Shown here piece after piece: positions 42,572-53,580 of a stretch of 64,000 nucleotides of DNA. A program made the position numbers and the translations under genes. Each line of letters opens with the position of its first letter. The stretch's first letter is position 1. The notes beneath the pieces were generated by a model. The model searched no databases, had not been told where the DNA came from, and was given only the letters and a program-made list of their open reading frames with translations. The stretch lies in NCBI RefSeq assembly GCF_004011695.2, contig NC_082426.1:806001-870000 (forward strand), read 5' to 3'. Source of the stretch: Ascochyta rabiei (taxonomy: Eukaryota; Ascomycota; Dothideomycetes; Pleosporales; Didymellaceae).

Positions 42572-43498
42572 ATGAAGCTCTCACTCGTTGCTTCGACCGT
42601 CGTCGCTACCGCCCTCGCTGGCGCTATCCCTGGCGACGTCCACACGGACATTCACCGTCGCTCAGCAGCTCCCGTATGCGCCTTCGATGAGAAGACCTTT
42701 ACCTTTGATGACACTAATGCTTGGGCCACCACCTCCGCCAAGCGCGACCTTTCCCAGAAGACCTGGAATCCTCCTTCGAACCTCAAGACGGGTCTCGACC
42801 AGGTCTGGAAGCATGAGATCGAGACGTACTCTAACCCCCTAGGCTTCAAGAACTACGGCTTCGATCAAGTCATGGCTGGCAAGGGCAAGATCAACTACTG
42901 CGTTCGTTGGGAGGGCGATGCCACCGTCTCTGCCAGCCAGCGCACCAAGGTTGAGGCTGCGCTGAAGAAGCAGTACAACAAGTGGATCTCGGTGCTTGCC
43001 AATTTCGAAGGCTTCCCCTACTCCACCGTCGACGTCAAAGTTGTTGGCTGGGCGGTCAAGAACAAGAGCATCCTCGTTGGTGACACCAAGGGAATCCAAG
43101 TTTACACCGCTGTCGACAGTGAGGGCATTCCTCAGTGCGCTGAGTCGTGCGGTCGCTTCTTCCATCAGGACGGCAACTATGCAGGTTGCAAGGCCGGTGC
43201 CGACCGCCACTATGACAACTCGCTCTGGCTTACTCCGGGCTTTAACGGTGGTGCTGGTGGTGACTGGGGTCAGCGCCTTGAGCAGGGTTACTTCATGGAG
43301 AATCTTGATGCAGACAACATTCACATCTTCCTCCACGAAGTCGGTCACACGTTCGCCCTCGATGACTTCTATGACTGGACTCCGTCTGGCGTTCAAAACT
43401 TCATCATGTTGGCTGGCAGCGCCATGGAGATCACCGAGTTCGACGCTTGGATGGCGAGGGACTGGTGGAGGAACCTCAAGTCCCGCTACAACTTGTAG
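42572..43498 (+). CDS. Secreted zincin-like metallopeptidase (308 aa)
   Basis: Predicted extracellular zinc peptidase of uncharacterised fungal type. Single exon. Signal peptide MKLSLVASTVVATALAGAIP (1-20). After a short propeptide-like region (HRRSAAPVCAFDE) comes a domain with KINYCVRWEGDATVSASQRT. The zinc site is IHIFLHEVGHTFALDDFYDW, i.e. HExxHxxxxxD, where the metzincin third ligand is Asp. IMLAGSAMEITEFDAWMARD follows, in the place of a metzincin Met-turn. Four Cys in SEGIPQCAESCGRFFHQDGN and neighbours fit disulfides. The start is Met 42572 because the longer frame begins inside the leader. Peptide substrate unknown; a role in host or substrate protein degradation is inference. Confidence 0.85.
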   Translation: MKLSLVASTVVATALAGAIPGDVHTDIHRRSAAPVCAFDEKTFTFDDTNAWATTSAKRDLSQKTWNPPSNLKTGLDQVWKHEIETYSNPLGFKNYGFDQVMAGKGKINYCVRWEGDATVSASQRTKVEAALKKQYNKWISVLANFEGFPYSTVDVKVVGWAVKNKSILVGDTKGIQVYTAVDSEGIPQCAESCGRFFHQDGNYAGCKAGADRHYDNSLWLTPGFNGGAGGDWGQRLEQGYFMENLDADNIHIFLHEVGHTFALDDFYDWTPSGVQNFIMLAGSAMEITEFDAWMARDWWRNLKSRYNL

Positions 43499-45385
43499 AT
43501 ATACCTATACACCCTGTACAGGTTGCTTGCAACTCGAACAGTAGTCATATTTGTTGGGGCAGGATGCTGAGGTGTCTCGAGTAGACTGGTGTGGGAGTCC
43601 CCGTAGAGGGAGTTCTTGTTGATACTTCTGCCTTTTTGAACATACTATACACTCTCTTCGTAACATCCGCATTTGATTGTACATCTAGTGCGTCGGATTT
43701 TCTTGCCCGCTCTATGGCATAGGGCGCGCGATGCCCGAACTTGGGTAAGATCTCTGACTCCTCCACTCACCATCCTGTCTCTGCAACCAATTGAAACTGA
43801 TCAACCGACGACAAGAGATGATCCCTTCTACATAAAGACCAGGCTGGACGCAGCCTCATAAGCGTTCATCGTAACTGCGTTGAATAGTTTTTGAGCGTCC
43901 CAATAGCTCGTATTGCCACTTAGAGGCCCTAGGCCATTTGGAGTTTCTTCTGTCATTTTTGTGAGTCTTTACTTCATTTTCCATTCGCTAAATGCCAACA
44001 GTACCGATTACCGGTCGTTCGCCACCTCATCGCGAATTCGTGTAGCCTAAAGGAGTTCATTCAGCCGATCCTGGCTACTGGTTCGCTTCAGTGGATGATG
44101 GCGAAGAACAACATTCGTGACTATTGTGCCTACATATTTACGTCGTTTGGCAATAGACTCGTCAGTGTACTCGGAAATCTATGGCCAAAGAACGATATGC
44201 TATTGTTGCCGTCTCGGAATCGTAACACAACCAGCGTCGACCCAATGATTGCAATCTATTAAACCGTGTACAATCATCAGACCCTATCGTGACCGCCCAT
44301 TGTAACAAATGGAGATAGTTTGTATATGATGGCAGAAAGTACTACAGCGCATCGCGAACGTAAAGGCGCTACTTACGTCAGCATCTTTTCTCCATTCTTT
44401 CACGCACTTATTTAACTTTCGAAGTGTACAACATCGTACACCGAAATAGCCTCGCACTCAAATGTCGATAAAGCCAAAGACCGTGTTATGCTTCGTGACA
44501 TTTACGCCCGAGCTTGCATAAACGAAATGTTCTCGTGAATACCCGAAAGCATAAGTGCTTGAACACGGTCTCAAATATAATGCCGAGCGCGGATAGTGCC
44601 TGCAGCCCTCTTTCACGGCGTCTAAGCATTTGAACCTTTTTGATTAAACCGCTGGGCTACTGCTCACTTTGGTAAGCCATCCACACGCACAACGATACCC
44701 GTCGGCAATAGCCGCGGCATGGACGCGCGTGCGATCTGTGGCGTACGTATTGGCCAATGCGAAACATGAGAAGATAGCGGTATTAAAATTGCTACCGGCG
44801 CGTCGGCTAAACTAAGCTGCACCGGGCGGGGCGACCTTGCCGTTCGCGGATGATGTCAGAGCCGCAGAAAGCTTGGTATGCGGGAAGGTGTTGACAGTCA
44901 TCACAACGTTGCAACGTGATGCGGAAGCATGTCTTATGCAATTCCGTGGCCAGCGAGCATATGTATCCTGCTGATCGAGCAGAATGGAAATAATAGCCAT
45001 AGTGCCAGCCGCTGAAGTGCCGAATCTCGTTGCCAGACAGCAACGACCCACTCATAAGTTCGCCTGACAAGCAATACGGGTTCAACAAATAAGCGTGTGT
45101 CAGTGCACATATCCCGTGTGTGGCTACCATTGTCGTCCTTTGGGCTGGTTGGCGAGACTGCAAAGCCTAGCGATGGCCTTGTGATGAGAACCCGCAATTA
45201 TTCCCTGCCCCGAACCCCGTGGGCCGCGCTATTACAATCCGGGGACTCCATTTGGGGGCTCCACGGCGACCTTGCTACCCCGTAGGCTCCAGACAACCGG
45301 TACAAGAAGGTGATGTTGCTATTGTTTGATCTCCATCGAAAGGCTCTGTCCTGACATCTGCACTTTGTGCAAACATTGGACAATT
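43499..45385. other. 1.9-kb gene-free interval
   Basis: I see no gene. The frames at 44807-45197 (minus) overlap one another and have no motif. No tRNA B-box or transposon ends were noticed. The last 100 bp are the leader of the MFS gene. Confidence 0.45.
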
Positions 45386-47112
45386 ATGACTACTGCAGTT
45401 GAAGGCATCTCAAACGAAAAAGAGTTTGACTCTGGCGTTCCTCAATACAATGAGGATCTCGAGCATGCCGCCACTCATGGAACCTATCTGGACCCAGTCG
45501 AAGCTTCTCATCTCTCAGAGGAGCACCGTCAGTATCTGCTACAGAGACATGGCACGCTTGAGCTCGACCCGCTCCCTACCATGGGCGACGCGGACCCTTA
45601 CAACTGGCCAACGTGGAAAGTAGGTCTTCGACTATCCGTTGTACCTAAGGAATATACTTACGAGACGTATTTAGAAAGTTCTGAATCTTGTCTTTGTGGC
45701 TTTCCATGCTTGCATGTGCGCATTCGCCGCCTCAGCGATCATCCCGGCCTACGAAAACATTGCAGAAGACCTCGGTGTTAGCCTGCAGCGAACCTCATAC
45801 TTGACATCGCTGCAGATCGCAATCCTTGGGGGTGCACCGCTGTTCTGGAGACCGCTTTCCACACGTTACGGACGCAGACCCATCTTTATCATCTCGTTGA
45901 TTGGTAGTCTGGCATTCAACGTTGGCTGCGCGAAGAGCACCACTTACGCATCAATGGCTGCGTGCAGAGCCCTGCAATCCTTCTTTATTTCGCCACCGAA
46001 CGCCATAGGCAGCGCCGTTGTCGTTGAGACGTTCTTCAAGAGTGAGCGAGCTAGGTATATGGGTGTGTGGACTGTCATGATCACGCTGGGTATACCACTG
46101 GCGCCGCTCATATTCGGTTTTGTCACATACTACGAGGGTTATCGGTGGATCTACTGGATCCTGGCCATTGTGAGTACTCCCACATCCGTCTGTAATGTAA
46201 GCGGCCTGACGAATTATTCCAGATAAACGGGGTGCAATTGGTCCTGTACTCAATTTTCGGTCCTGAGACACGATTCATCCGTCACAACAACGTGGAACAC
46301 GCCGTATCTGGGTTCGCAGCCTTCAAGGAGTCATATCTCAAGTTTCGTCGCATCGACCCCACCCCAATTACCGCAATAGAGTTTATCTCCCCCCTTAGGC
46401 TGGCCAAATACCCCTGTGTAATGATTCCAGCATGCGCATACGCAATGGTATTTCTCTTCGCTTCGGTCCTCACTACCGTCGAGATCCCGCAGCTGTTTGG
46501 TGAAAAGTTCCACCTCAACTCCAAGCAACTAGGGCTCCAATTTCTTGGCCTCATCATCGGCTCCATCATTGGTGAGCAGATCGGCGGTCACACGAGTGAC
46601 CTGTGGATGCGTGCACGTGCGAAAAAGACTGCGCCGAGAAAACCAGCCCCTGAGTACAGATTGTGGTTAAGCTACTTTGGTATCTTGCTAGCAATCTGCG
46701 GTCTTGTGGTTTTCCTAATTCGCATCGAGCAGGCTCCGGAGGGCCACTGGAATGTCACACCCATCGTCGGTGCTGGTATTGCAGCAGCGGGTAACCAGAT
46801 CGTAACAACTGTACTGATCACATATGCTATCGACTGCTACCCTGACGAGGCGGGCAGTATTGGTGTGTTCATCACGTTAGTCAGGCAGACCTGGGGCTTT
46901 ATTGGTCCCTTTTGGTAAGTGATGATATGTACAACTGCGACTGAGTTCCTTTACTAATACTTCCTAGGTTCCCAGATATGTTTACAAATGTAGGGCTCTC
47001 TCCTAGCGCTGGTATTGTGGCTGCGATGCTAGTCGTGGGATCCTTGATCCCTGTGGCCTTCTGCCACTGGAAAGGCAAGGCGCTCCATGGCAACATGAGC
47101 AATCGGCTTTAA
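45386..47112 (+). CDS. MFS transporter, DHA1-like (521 aa)
   Basis: Plasma-membrane drug/H+-antiporter-type or nutrient transporter. Four exons: 45386-45619, 45675-46169, 46223-46914 and 46968-47112. Introns are 55, 53 and 53 nt. The cytoplasmic N-terminus contains DPLPTMGDADPYNWPTWKK, the D-P-x-N-W-P box of DHA1 proteins, leading into VLNLVFVAFHACMCAFAASA. STRYGRRPIFIISLIGSLAF carries the loop 2-3 motif. RALQSFFISPPNAIGSAVVV is the TM4/5 region. A second six-helix bundle follows, ending WFPDMFTNVGLSPSAGIVAA. It is tail-to-tail with the salicylate-hydroxylase-type gene (153 bp apart). Import of an aromatic acid is plausible from context but unproven; efflux is equally possible. Confidence 0.9.
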
Positions 47113-47265
47113 ACGAATATGCAACGGCTGAAGAATAGCAAGTCTTCGTTTCACTCATAGAAGACCGCGCTCAACGATGAACAGAATGACACTGTAAGAA
47201 CCTATTTGATTGCTTCGTAACGTGTAAAACGCAATATGTATAACGACCAACCTTCGCGAAGTTAC

Positions 47266-48597
47266 TTACAATTTCGCCACAAGGCCCTCTTCCTGACACA
47301 GGTCCTCGGCCTGCTTCACCACGTTTGTTCCATACACCATGGCCTGTACATCCGCATCTGCCCACTTGTCTGGAACCTTGCCACCCCCCAGCTTCAATGC
47401 AGCAAACTGTTTGTCCCGCTCCTCCTTCGCCTTACCAGCACCAAGATGCATGTTCCGTCCACTCTCTGCTGCAAGTTCAACAAGCGCCTCCGCTCTCGGC
47501 TTCCTGAGCTTCTCGTACAGCTTCAGGGCCTTGTTAATCGTCTCTGGGCTTGCGTCCCCGAGCCGCGATGGAGCAAGAACAACACCTAGTACAGCACCAT
47601 CCTCAATCGCCTGCGCCGCGCCCTGCGCCATGTGCGGCAGCGTTGGATGACAGGCATCGCCGACGAGCGCCATGCTGTGAATAACCCATGTCGGTAGCGG
47701 ATCGTGTACTCTCAATTTCCACTCTACGACCTCGTCTGATGGTACCAGATTCAGCATTGTCTGGATCATAGGGCAGAATTCCTTGTAAACGTCCAGCATT
47801 GCACTCTTGCTACCCCTGGTCGTGTACTGGGCATCTGGGGCGCCAGCAAAGTTGACGTCAGGTTGGGCAGTCGAAAGGTTGTAGATTTGCTTGTTGTGGA
47901 TTGAATATGCGATAATGTGTTTCTTCTCGCCAATCCAGCGTGTTACTGTGTCACTATCGATAAGCTTCAGAAGCTCTGGGTAGGGGGACATTTGCTCGCG
48001 GCTCAACATAATGCGATACGCCGCTTGGCCGGAGTCTTTGACTGTTGCTGTTTCGCCGAGCTCCTTCAGCATAGCGACGCGTGTGTTGCTCTTCACGCCG
48101 TCGCAACCCAGAAGAACATCGCATTCAATTGTCTCAGGCTCGCCACCTTTGGTGGGTGTGACCTTGAATGTGGACTTTGCGCCGAAGCGAGCATCTGTGA
48201 TGTTATTGCCGAGCTTGAACGTGATACCGCTTTCTTTTTGGCAGCCCTCGTACAGTCCGCCCGCGAGTGATGCGCGGTGCCCGACCATATGTGGGTAACC
48301 GTACTTCTCCTTGACGTAGCCTAGGTCTACATAACCAAGCTCTTTGTCTGAGACGCCTTCGCGGATGGATGTGTTTGCGCATTGGACGGCTTCAGCGGCG
48401 ATCTGTTCCCATACGCCCAGCTTATCAAGAATTTTGGCCATGTTGGGTGCCAGCTGGATACCGGCGCCCACGAAACCGAGGTTTGACGCGTGCTCGTACA
48501 CCGTGATGTTCTTGTGGCCGGCTTTTGCAAGAGAGAGGGCCGTGGCAAGCCCGCCCATGCCTGCGCCAATGATTGCGATTCTTAGATTCTCCGCCAT
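47266..48597 (-). CDS. Salicylate 1-hydroxylase-type FAD-dependent monooxygenase (443 aa)
   Basis: Class A flavoprotein monooxygenase. Salicylate hydroxylase converts salicylate to catechol using NAD(P)H and O2; related enzymes act on other phenolic acids. Intronless. Rossmann FAD motif IAIIGAGMGGLATALSLAKA near residues 6-25, GAGIQLAPNMAKILDKLGVW about 45-65, DVLLGCDGVKSNTR (the DG motif) about 160-173. The FAD ribityl motif is MALVGDACHPTLPHMAQGAA then QAIEDG, near 305-325. No transmembrane segment. Start is Met 48597 (MAENLRIAII), immediately before the flavin fold; an upstream Met adds nine residues. Neighbours (MFS transporter, tannase) fit aromatic catabolism. No ring-cleavage dioxygenase is in the window. 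Substrate is inferred. Confidence 0.9.
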   Translation of the reverse strand: MAENLRIAIIGAGMGGLATALSLAKAGHKNITVYEHASNLGFVGAGIQLAPNMAKILDKLGVWEQIAAEAVQCANTSIREGVSDKELGYVDLGYVKEKYGYPHMVGHRASLAGGLYEGCQKESGITFKLGNNITDARFGAKSTFKVTPTKGGEPETIECDVLLGCDGVKSNTRVAMLKELGETATVKDSGQAAYRIMLSREQMSPYPELLKLIDSDTVTRWIGEKKHIIAYSIHNKQIYNLSTAQPDVNFAGAPDAQYTTRGSKSAMLDVYKEFCPMIQTMLNLVPSDEVVEWKLRVHDPLPTWVIHSMALVGDACHPTLPHMAQGAAQAIEDGAVLGVVLAPSRLGDASPETINKALKLYEKLRKPRAEALVELAAESGRNMHLGAGKAKEERDKQFAALKLGGGKVPDKWADADVQAMVYGTNVVKQAEDLCQEEGLVAKL

Positions 48598-49581
48598 GTT
48601 GTGTTTAAAATACCTCAGCTGCAATCGATGTTCAAGTTTTGTTTCAAGCTTCGAAGGGGGTGGAAGGTATGACGCTCGACGTAGGACCTTTGTAGTTGGT
48701 ATAGCGGTTGAGATAGGTTGTTGATATGTAACAAACGGTTCGAGAACAGCTTCCTAGAGGCTTCTTTATCCTATGATCACACCTAAACCATCCACAATTC
48801 CTCCAGGTCTCTTGAAGCTCTTTTCCCCCGGTAGTCAATTTACCACCGAGGTCCGGGTGAACACTTAGCCGCCTCCAAGTTCGCGGTAAAGGTACGCAAG
48901 CAGACTATGACTGGACAAAGGAGCACGTTACTTGTTACAGCAAAATTCGATGAATTCTAGTTGATGCACCTGGCGATAATTTAAAGAGCTGCTCGGACAG
49001 CGGCTGATGTTTGCATCTGCCGGTCAACCCCGCCAAAGAGGGGGATGCTGGCGTTAGCGGCAAGCACAGGCCACTAACGAAGAGAAACGCGCCATCAACG
49101 GTCCGCTCTGTTCCTACAGCACTCACCCATCATCTGTGGATAGGTATATCTTCACCGTCTTGACCACCATCAGCGCCATGAGGTGCGACGGTATGATCTA
49201 CATATCCACGCTCGGTTAGAGCCGCAGTCAATCTCGGCAGCGGCGCGATACCAGTCAGGCATCTTAAAATTAGGCCCAAAACGTCATGTTGAAGAAAATG
49301 AACCTGCTTCGTATAAGTACTATGTAGGTGGATCCTGAGGCAGTAAGTTTTATGCCGCAATACAGTGCCGCGAACAAAGATCAGCCAGGCGTATCCCCGA
49401 AATGAAATGGACCAATTGATCCTCCACGTCTGCCAGGTTATATGCAGCAAGGGGCCCCCAGGTCTCATTGTCTTCAAGCATGTGTGAATATCTTGCAGAT
49501 TAATAATCTTATCTCTTTCCTTCCTGCTTAAGTATTGGTTGTGCTGCAAACGTCGGACTTTGTTTTCCTTACCCTAGCAAG
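48598..49581. promoter_or_regulatory. Divergent intergenic region between FAD monooxygenase and tannase genes
   Basis: 984 bp between outward-facing start codons with no supported gene. Likely contains both promoters; I could not identify a specific operator. Confidence 0.4.
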
Positions 49582-51257
49582 ATGAAGCAGACCCTGCTAG
49601 GCGGCGCTGCGCTCATTGGAGTTGCACATGCGTTGAACTACACTTGCACCCCGAGCGCGATCCAAGCCGCGCTCCCCGAAGGTGCCAGCGTAAATTTCGC
49701 GTACCCTGTTGCCGCCAATTCGACTTTCGAGGTGCCCAAGAGTGATACTGGCTACCCAGACAGCCCTCCGAATCTACCTGCTCTGTGTGCTGCCTCGGTC
49801 CAGATTCAATCAGTCGGCAACACAACCTTCAGCTTTGGAATATTTCTTCCTGAAGCGTGGAACGGCCGGTTTCTTGCTGTCGGAAACGGTGGCTTTGCAG
49901 GAGGTATCAACTATGCCGACATGGTAGGCCTGCCACTAGTGGTATCTAGTCTGATTGAGAGCTTACACATTGTCAGGCTGCCGGTGTACGTTACGGCTTT
50001 GCTGCCATTTCGACGGGCACTGGCCACAATTCTACTTCAGGCAACGGCACCTGGGCGTACCGACAACCTGACCGTGTTGAGAACTGGGGCCATCTTGCCA
50101 TGCACGGATCCGTTGTCGTTGGAAAAGAGATCACTGCTGCGTACTACAAACAGAATGCTACGTACAGTTACTACTCTGGTTGCTCGACCGGCGGTCGCCA
50201 AGGCTTAAAGGAGGCCGAGTACTATCCTGAGGACTTCGATGGCATTGTCGCTGGAGCGCCAGCATGGTGGACCAGTCATCTTCAGCCCTGGACTGCCCGC
50301 ATTGCGTTGTACAACCTCCCCGTTACCGCCGACTACCACATCCCTGTCGCACTATACTCGACGTTGAATGCAGAGATCATCAAGCAGTGCGACCCGCAAG
50401 ATGGCGTTGTCGATAACATCATATCGGACCCTCTCGGCTGCAACTTCCAGCCCACGACCTTGCTCTGTGGCTCTAACAGCACCGCCAACGCTACCTCGTG
50501 CTTTACGGAGCCTCAACTCGATACAGTGTACAATATCTTCAGCGATTACGTTGGCGAGAACAACACTTTCATCTTCCCATCTTTTTGGCTTGGCAGTGAA
50601 GGACAGCCCGTGTTCTTCTCAGGCAACGCGCCTAATCCGCTCGGTCCTCAGTACGTACAGTACTTCCTAGGAAAGGGTCCAGACTGGTCCTTCAATGACT
50701 ACAACGACGAAATTATCACTCTGTCCGATGCCATCAACCCTGGAAACGCGACAGTAGAGTTTGACCTGTCTCGCTTCCACGCGAAGGGAGGCAAGATTCT
50801 CTCATACCACGGTATGGCAGATCCACTCATCCCAACCGGCTCGACTCCCTACTTCTACGATCATGTCGTTCGTTCTTTGAAGCCGCAAGGCATCGACGTT
50901 GACAACTTTTTCAAATACTTCCTTGTGCCTGGTATGAGCCACTGCTCCGGTACACAGGCCAGCATGAATGCACCGTGGTACTTTGCTGGTGGCAACCAGC
51001 AGGTTGCTCTGGCGGACGATGTTTACAGCGTTCCCGGCTTTGAAGATGAAGAGCATGATGTCCTCAAGGCAATGATGGCTTGGGTTGAAGAGGGCAGGGT
51101 GCCCGAGTACATCATCGGCACAAAGTACGTCAACGATACGACGCACGACGAGGTTTTGCGACAGAGACCGCTTTGCGTCTACCCTAAGCAAGCAAAGTAC
51201 ACGGGTGAGGGTGATGTTAATGCCGCTGCGAACTGGGAGTGCAAGAGCCTATTCTAG
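49582..51257 (+). CDS. Secreted tannase / feruloyl esterase B family protein (540 aa)
   Basis: Extracellular serine esterase hydrolysing gallate or hydroxycinnamate esters in plant material. Exons 49582-49923 and 49977-51257 join in phase 0 across a 53-nt intron (49924-49976). Signal peptide MKQTLLGGAALIGVAHA. NFAYPVAANSTF and AWNGRFLAVGNGGFAGGINY are family blocks. After the junction, ENWGHLAMHGSVVVGKEITA leads to YSYYSGCSTGGRQGLKEAEY, whose Ser 184 is the nucleophile in G-C-S-T-G-G. The DPQDGVVDNIISDP segment matches the calcium-binding loop region. The acid/His pair comes late: LSYHGMADPLIPTGST and PGMSHCSGTQASMN. The paired Cys next to Ser and His fits the family's CS-D-HC arrangement. 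Several N-glycosylation sequons. Confidence 0.94.
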
Positions 51258-52077
51258 ATAACAGTACTGAATAAACATGCCAAGGATGCGCATTGCTGTA
51301 AAGTAGCACTAGATGCCTGCCGAGATTAGCTACCGCGAATCTGACAGGCGACATAGAGGTAGTGGAATAAGGGTTTCGAGCGATGTGAGTAGGGAATCGT
51401 ACAACGATGAGCGAGATACACGATAATCGGGCCTGCAGCGTGCGTGTCACTGGCTATGCTTCTTCCACAAGCAGCAGTAAGTTCGAATAATCTGTAGCAC
51501 CCCGCAATAGCGTCTTGCATCGGTTACTTTGTTGTTTCAATGATCTGTGCATGTTTGTACGAATGCACCCGCGAGATCGTTGTACGGCACCAGATGTGAG
51601 GCCGCTACCTAGCCGAAGTCGATTCCGTGGGGACTAGAAAGCCCCGCACCAGCAAACGAGGATATCCACATGTGGGGTCCAAAGACGCGTTCGTTTGTCA
51701 CTCTTATACTGAGGGAAAGTCGTTTCGCGCAGCAATATCAGGAAGAAGTCACCAGCCAGCATTCCAATCCAACGCTCGAAAGTGTGGAGTGACGCTACAG
51801 GATCGGAAATCGAGCAGAGGAAAAGCTTTTACCCGTCCTTGCATAGCCGTATCCTTGAATACACGATCCAAGAGCGACATCGAGAAACATCAAGATCAGG
51901 AGACTCGGGATCAGATTCGGCGCCGATCAGCTTTGTCTGCAACGTAAAGCAAAGTTCTGACTTAAGGACTACGTGGTTCATACAGCGTGCCGACTCCGCA
52001 TTTCGACTGTTATATCTTTCCGTCAAATCAAACGAGCCATTCTCTGACACTCGTGCAACCTCTGGGTTCCATCAAAA
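51258..52077. other. Intergenic region
   Basis: No supported gene. The frames at 51627-51947 and 51782-52237 overlap in different phases and the second runs into the next gene out of frame. Confidence 0.45.
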
Positions 52078-53450
52078 ATGGCGCGAAGAAACTCATTCGA
52101 AGAGGCGTCTGTCGCTTTCCGACAGCATCTACACGACCTTAGCACACCCCGTTTCACAACAGCCGCGAAGCAGACTGTCTACGAGTACGCGAAAGATATG
52201 CAAGACAACCGCGCACCACCGTGGTTGTATGATCTAACAAAAGTGTGGGAAAAGCTACTCGCAGAGCCTTACAAAGGAGTAACCAATGATGGAAAGATAA
52301 GAGAAGGCTTGTTCGAGGCGAGAGATGAGGGCTTCGATACAGAAAGCGTAGTGAATCAGGTAGATGCGTTGTTAAGCGGTCTGAACGAGGAACAGAAGAA
52401 ACAACTGTCTTACCCGATTAATGCAAGAGAATGGCGAGCGTGGAGTAACCCTGAGTTTCTATTACGGCCTTTTGGGCTGAGACTTGAGGAGAGTAAGTTC
52501 ATGCCCGGATATGCTCCCAATACTTGTGCTGACTAGAAAAAAAAGTCCCTGAGCCAACTGCAAAGTCAGTGCTGAAGGTAGTAGAAGCCTCGCTCTCACC
52601 AGAAGGCTACAAGAAAGCTTTGTCGGCCATGCGCATCAACCACTTCCTTGGCGAGGTTGTCAAGCTTCCCAATATCATGAACAAATACTCGTACAACTTT
52701 CTCATTTTCGGCACACCTTCTTCATCGCCATCATCACCGTGGGGTTGGCTGATCTACGGTCATCATCTGGATATTGCTTGTTTCTTCAAGGGGTCTCAGA
52801 TCATTCTCAGCCCCTCTTTTACCGGCGCAGAACCCAATATCATCGATGACGGAGAGTGGAAAGGCACCGAGATCCTACACAAAGAAGGAAACCTGGGGCT
52901 GAAATTGATGCAAAGCTTGAAGCCGGAACAACAGAAGACCGCCCAGATCTTCAAGAACTTGCGAGACGAAGGGATGAAGCAGGTCTACGGAAACTCCAAT
53001 AACGACGAATCGAAACGTGACGAGCTCATCACTGACACATGGGGGCCCGACGATCAGCGCCACCGATGCGGTGCATTCCGCGACAACCGTATTGTACCGT
53101 ACGAAGGTCTGCTAGTATCGGACTTCACATCCGAGCAGCAGCAACTCGTCCTCGACATCTGCAACGAGTTCCTCCTATATCACCCGACCAAGTCCAGGCG
53201 GTTGAAGCTCGAGCAAGTCAAGAAACACTTTAGCGAAACATACTTCTGCTGGATCGGTGGCTACGGCGACGATGATGCTTTCTACTTCCGTGTGCAGAGC
53301 CCAGTGATCCTAGTCGAGTTTGATCATCACTCTGGTGTATTTCTGGCGAACAAGGAACCGGCGAAGTTTCATACGCACACAATTCTGCGGACACCAAATG
53401 CGGGAGATTATGGACAGGCTATCAGGGAGGGTGAACAGAGGTTGCAGTAA
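52078..53450 (+). CDS. DUF3500 family protein (442 aa)
   Basis: Protein of unknown function found in bacteria and fungi. Exons 52078-52492 and 52537-53450, joined across a 44-nt intron (52493-52536, GTAAGT...GACTAG). The splice reads FGLRLEEKKKVPEPTAKSVL. Family-type blocks: REWRAWSNPEFLLRPFGLRL (about 119-138), WGWLIYGHHLDIACFF, and a second-half run WIGGYGDDDAFYFRVQSPVI then LVEFDHHSGVF, ending HTHTILRTPNAGDYGQAI. The conserved His, Asp and Arg clusters look like a metal or ligand site, but no activity is known to me. No signal peptide. It lies between the tannase and a secreted kelch protein. Confidence 0.8.
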
Positions 53451-53580
53451 CTGTTAGACGCAAGACATTACTCTAGCGCTAGATTAAAGTGACTATGAAA
53501 AATATCTGTCGCATATCTCAGATATAGCCTTCTGCAGCGGAGACGACCAACGTCAAAACTTACAAACCACGACCGCCGGC

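Noticed and set aside
43499..45385. Possible tRNA or 5S rRNA genes in the large gap
   Set aside because: Scanned by eye for B-box (GGTTCGANNCC) and 5S core sequences; none found.
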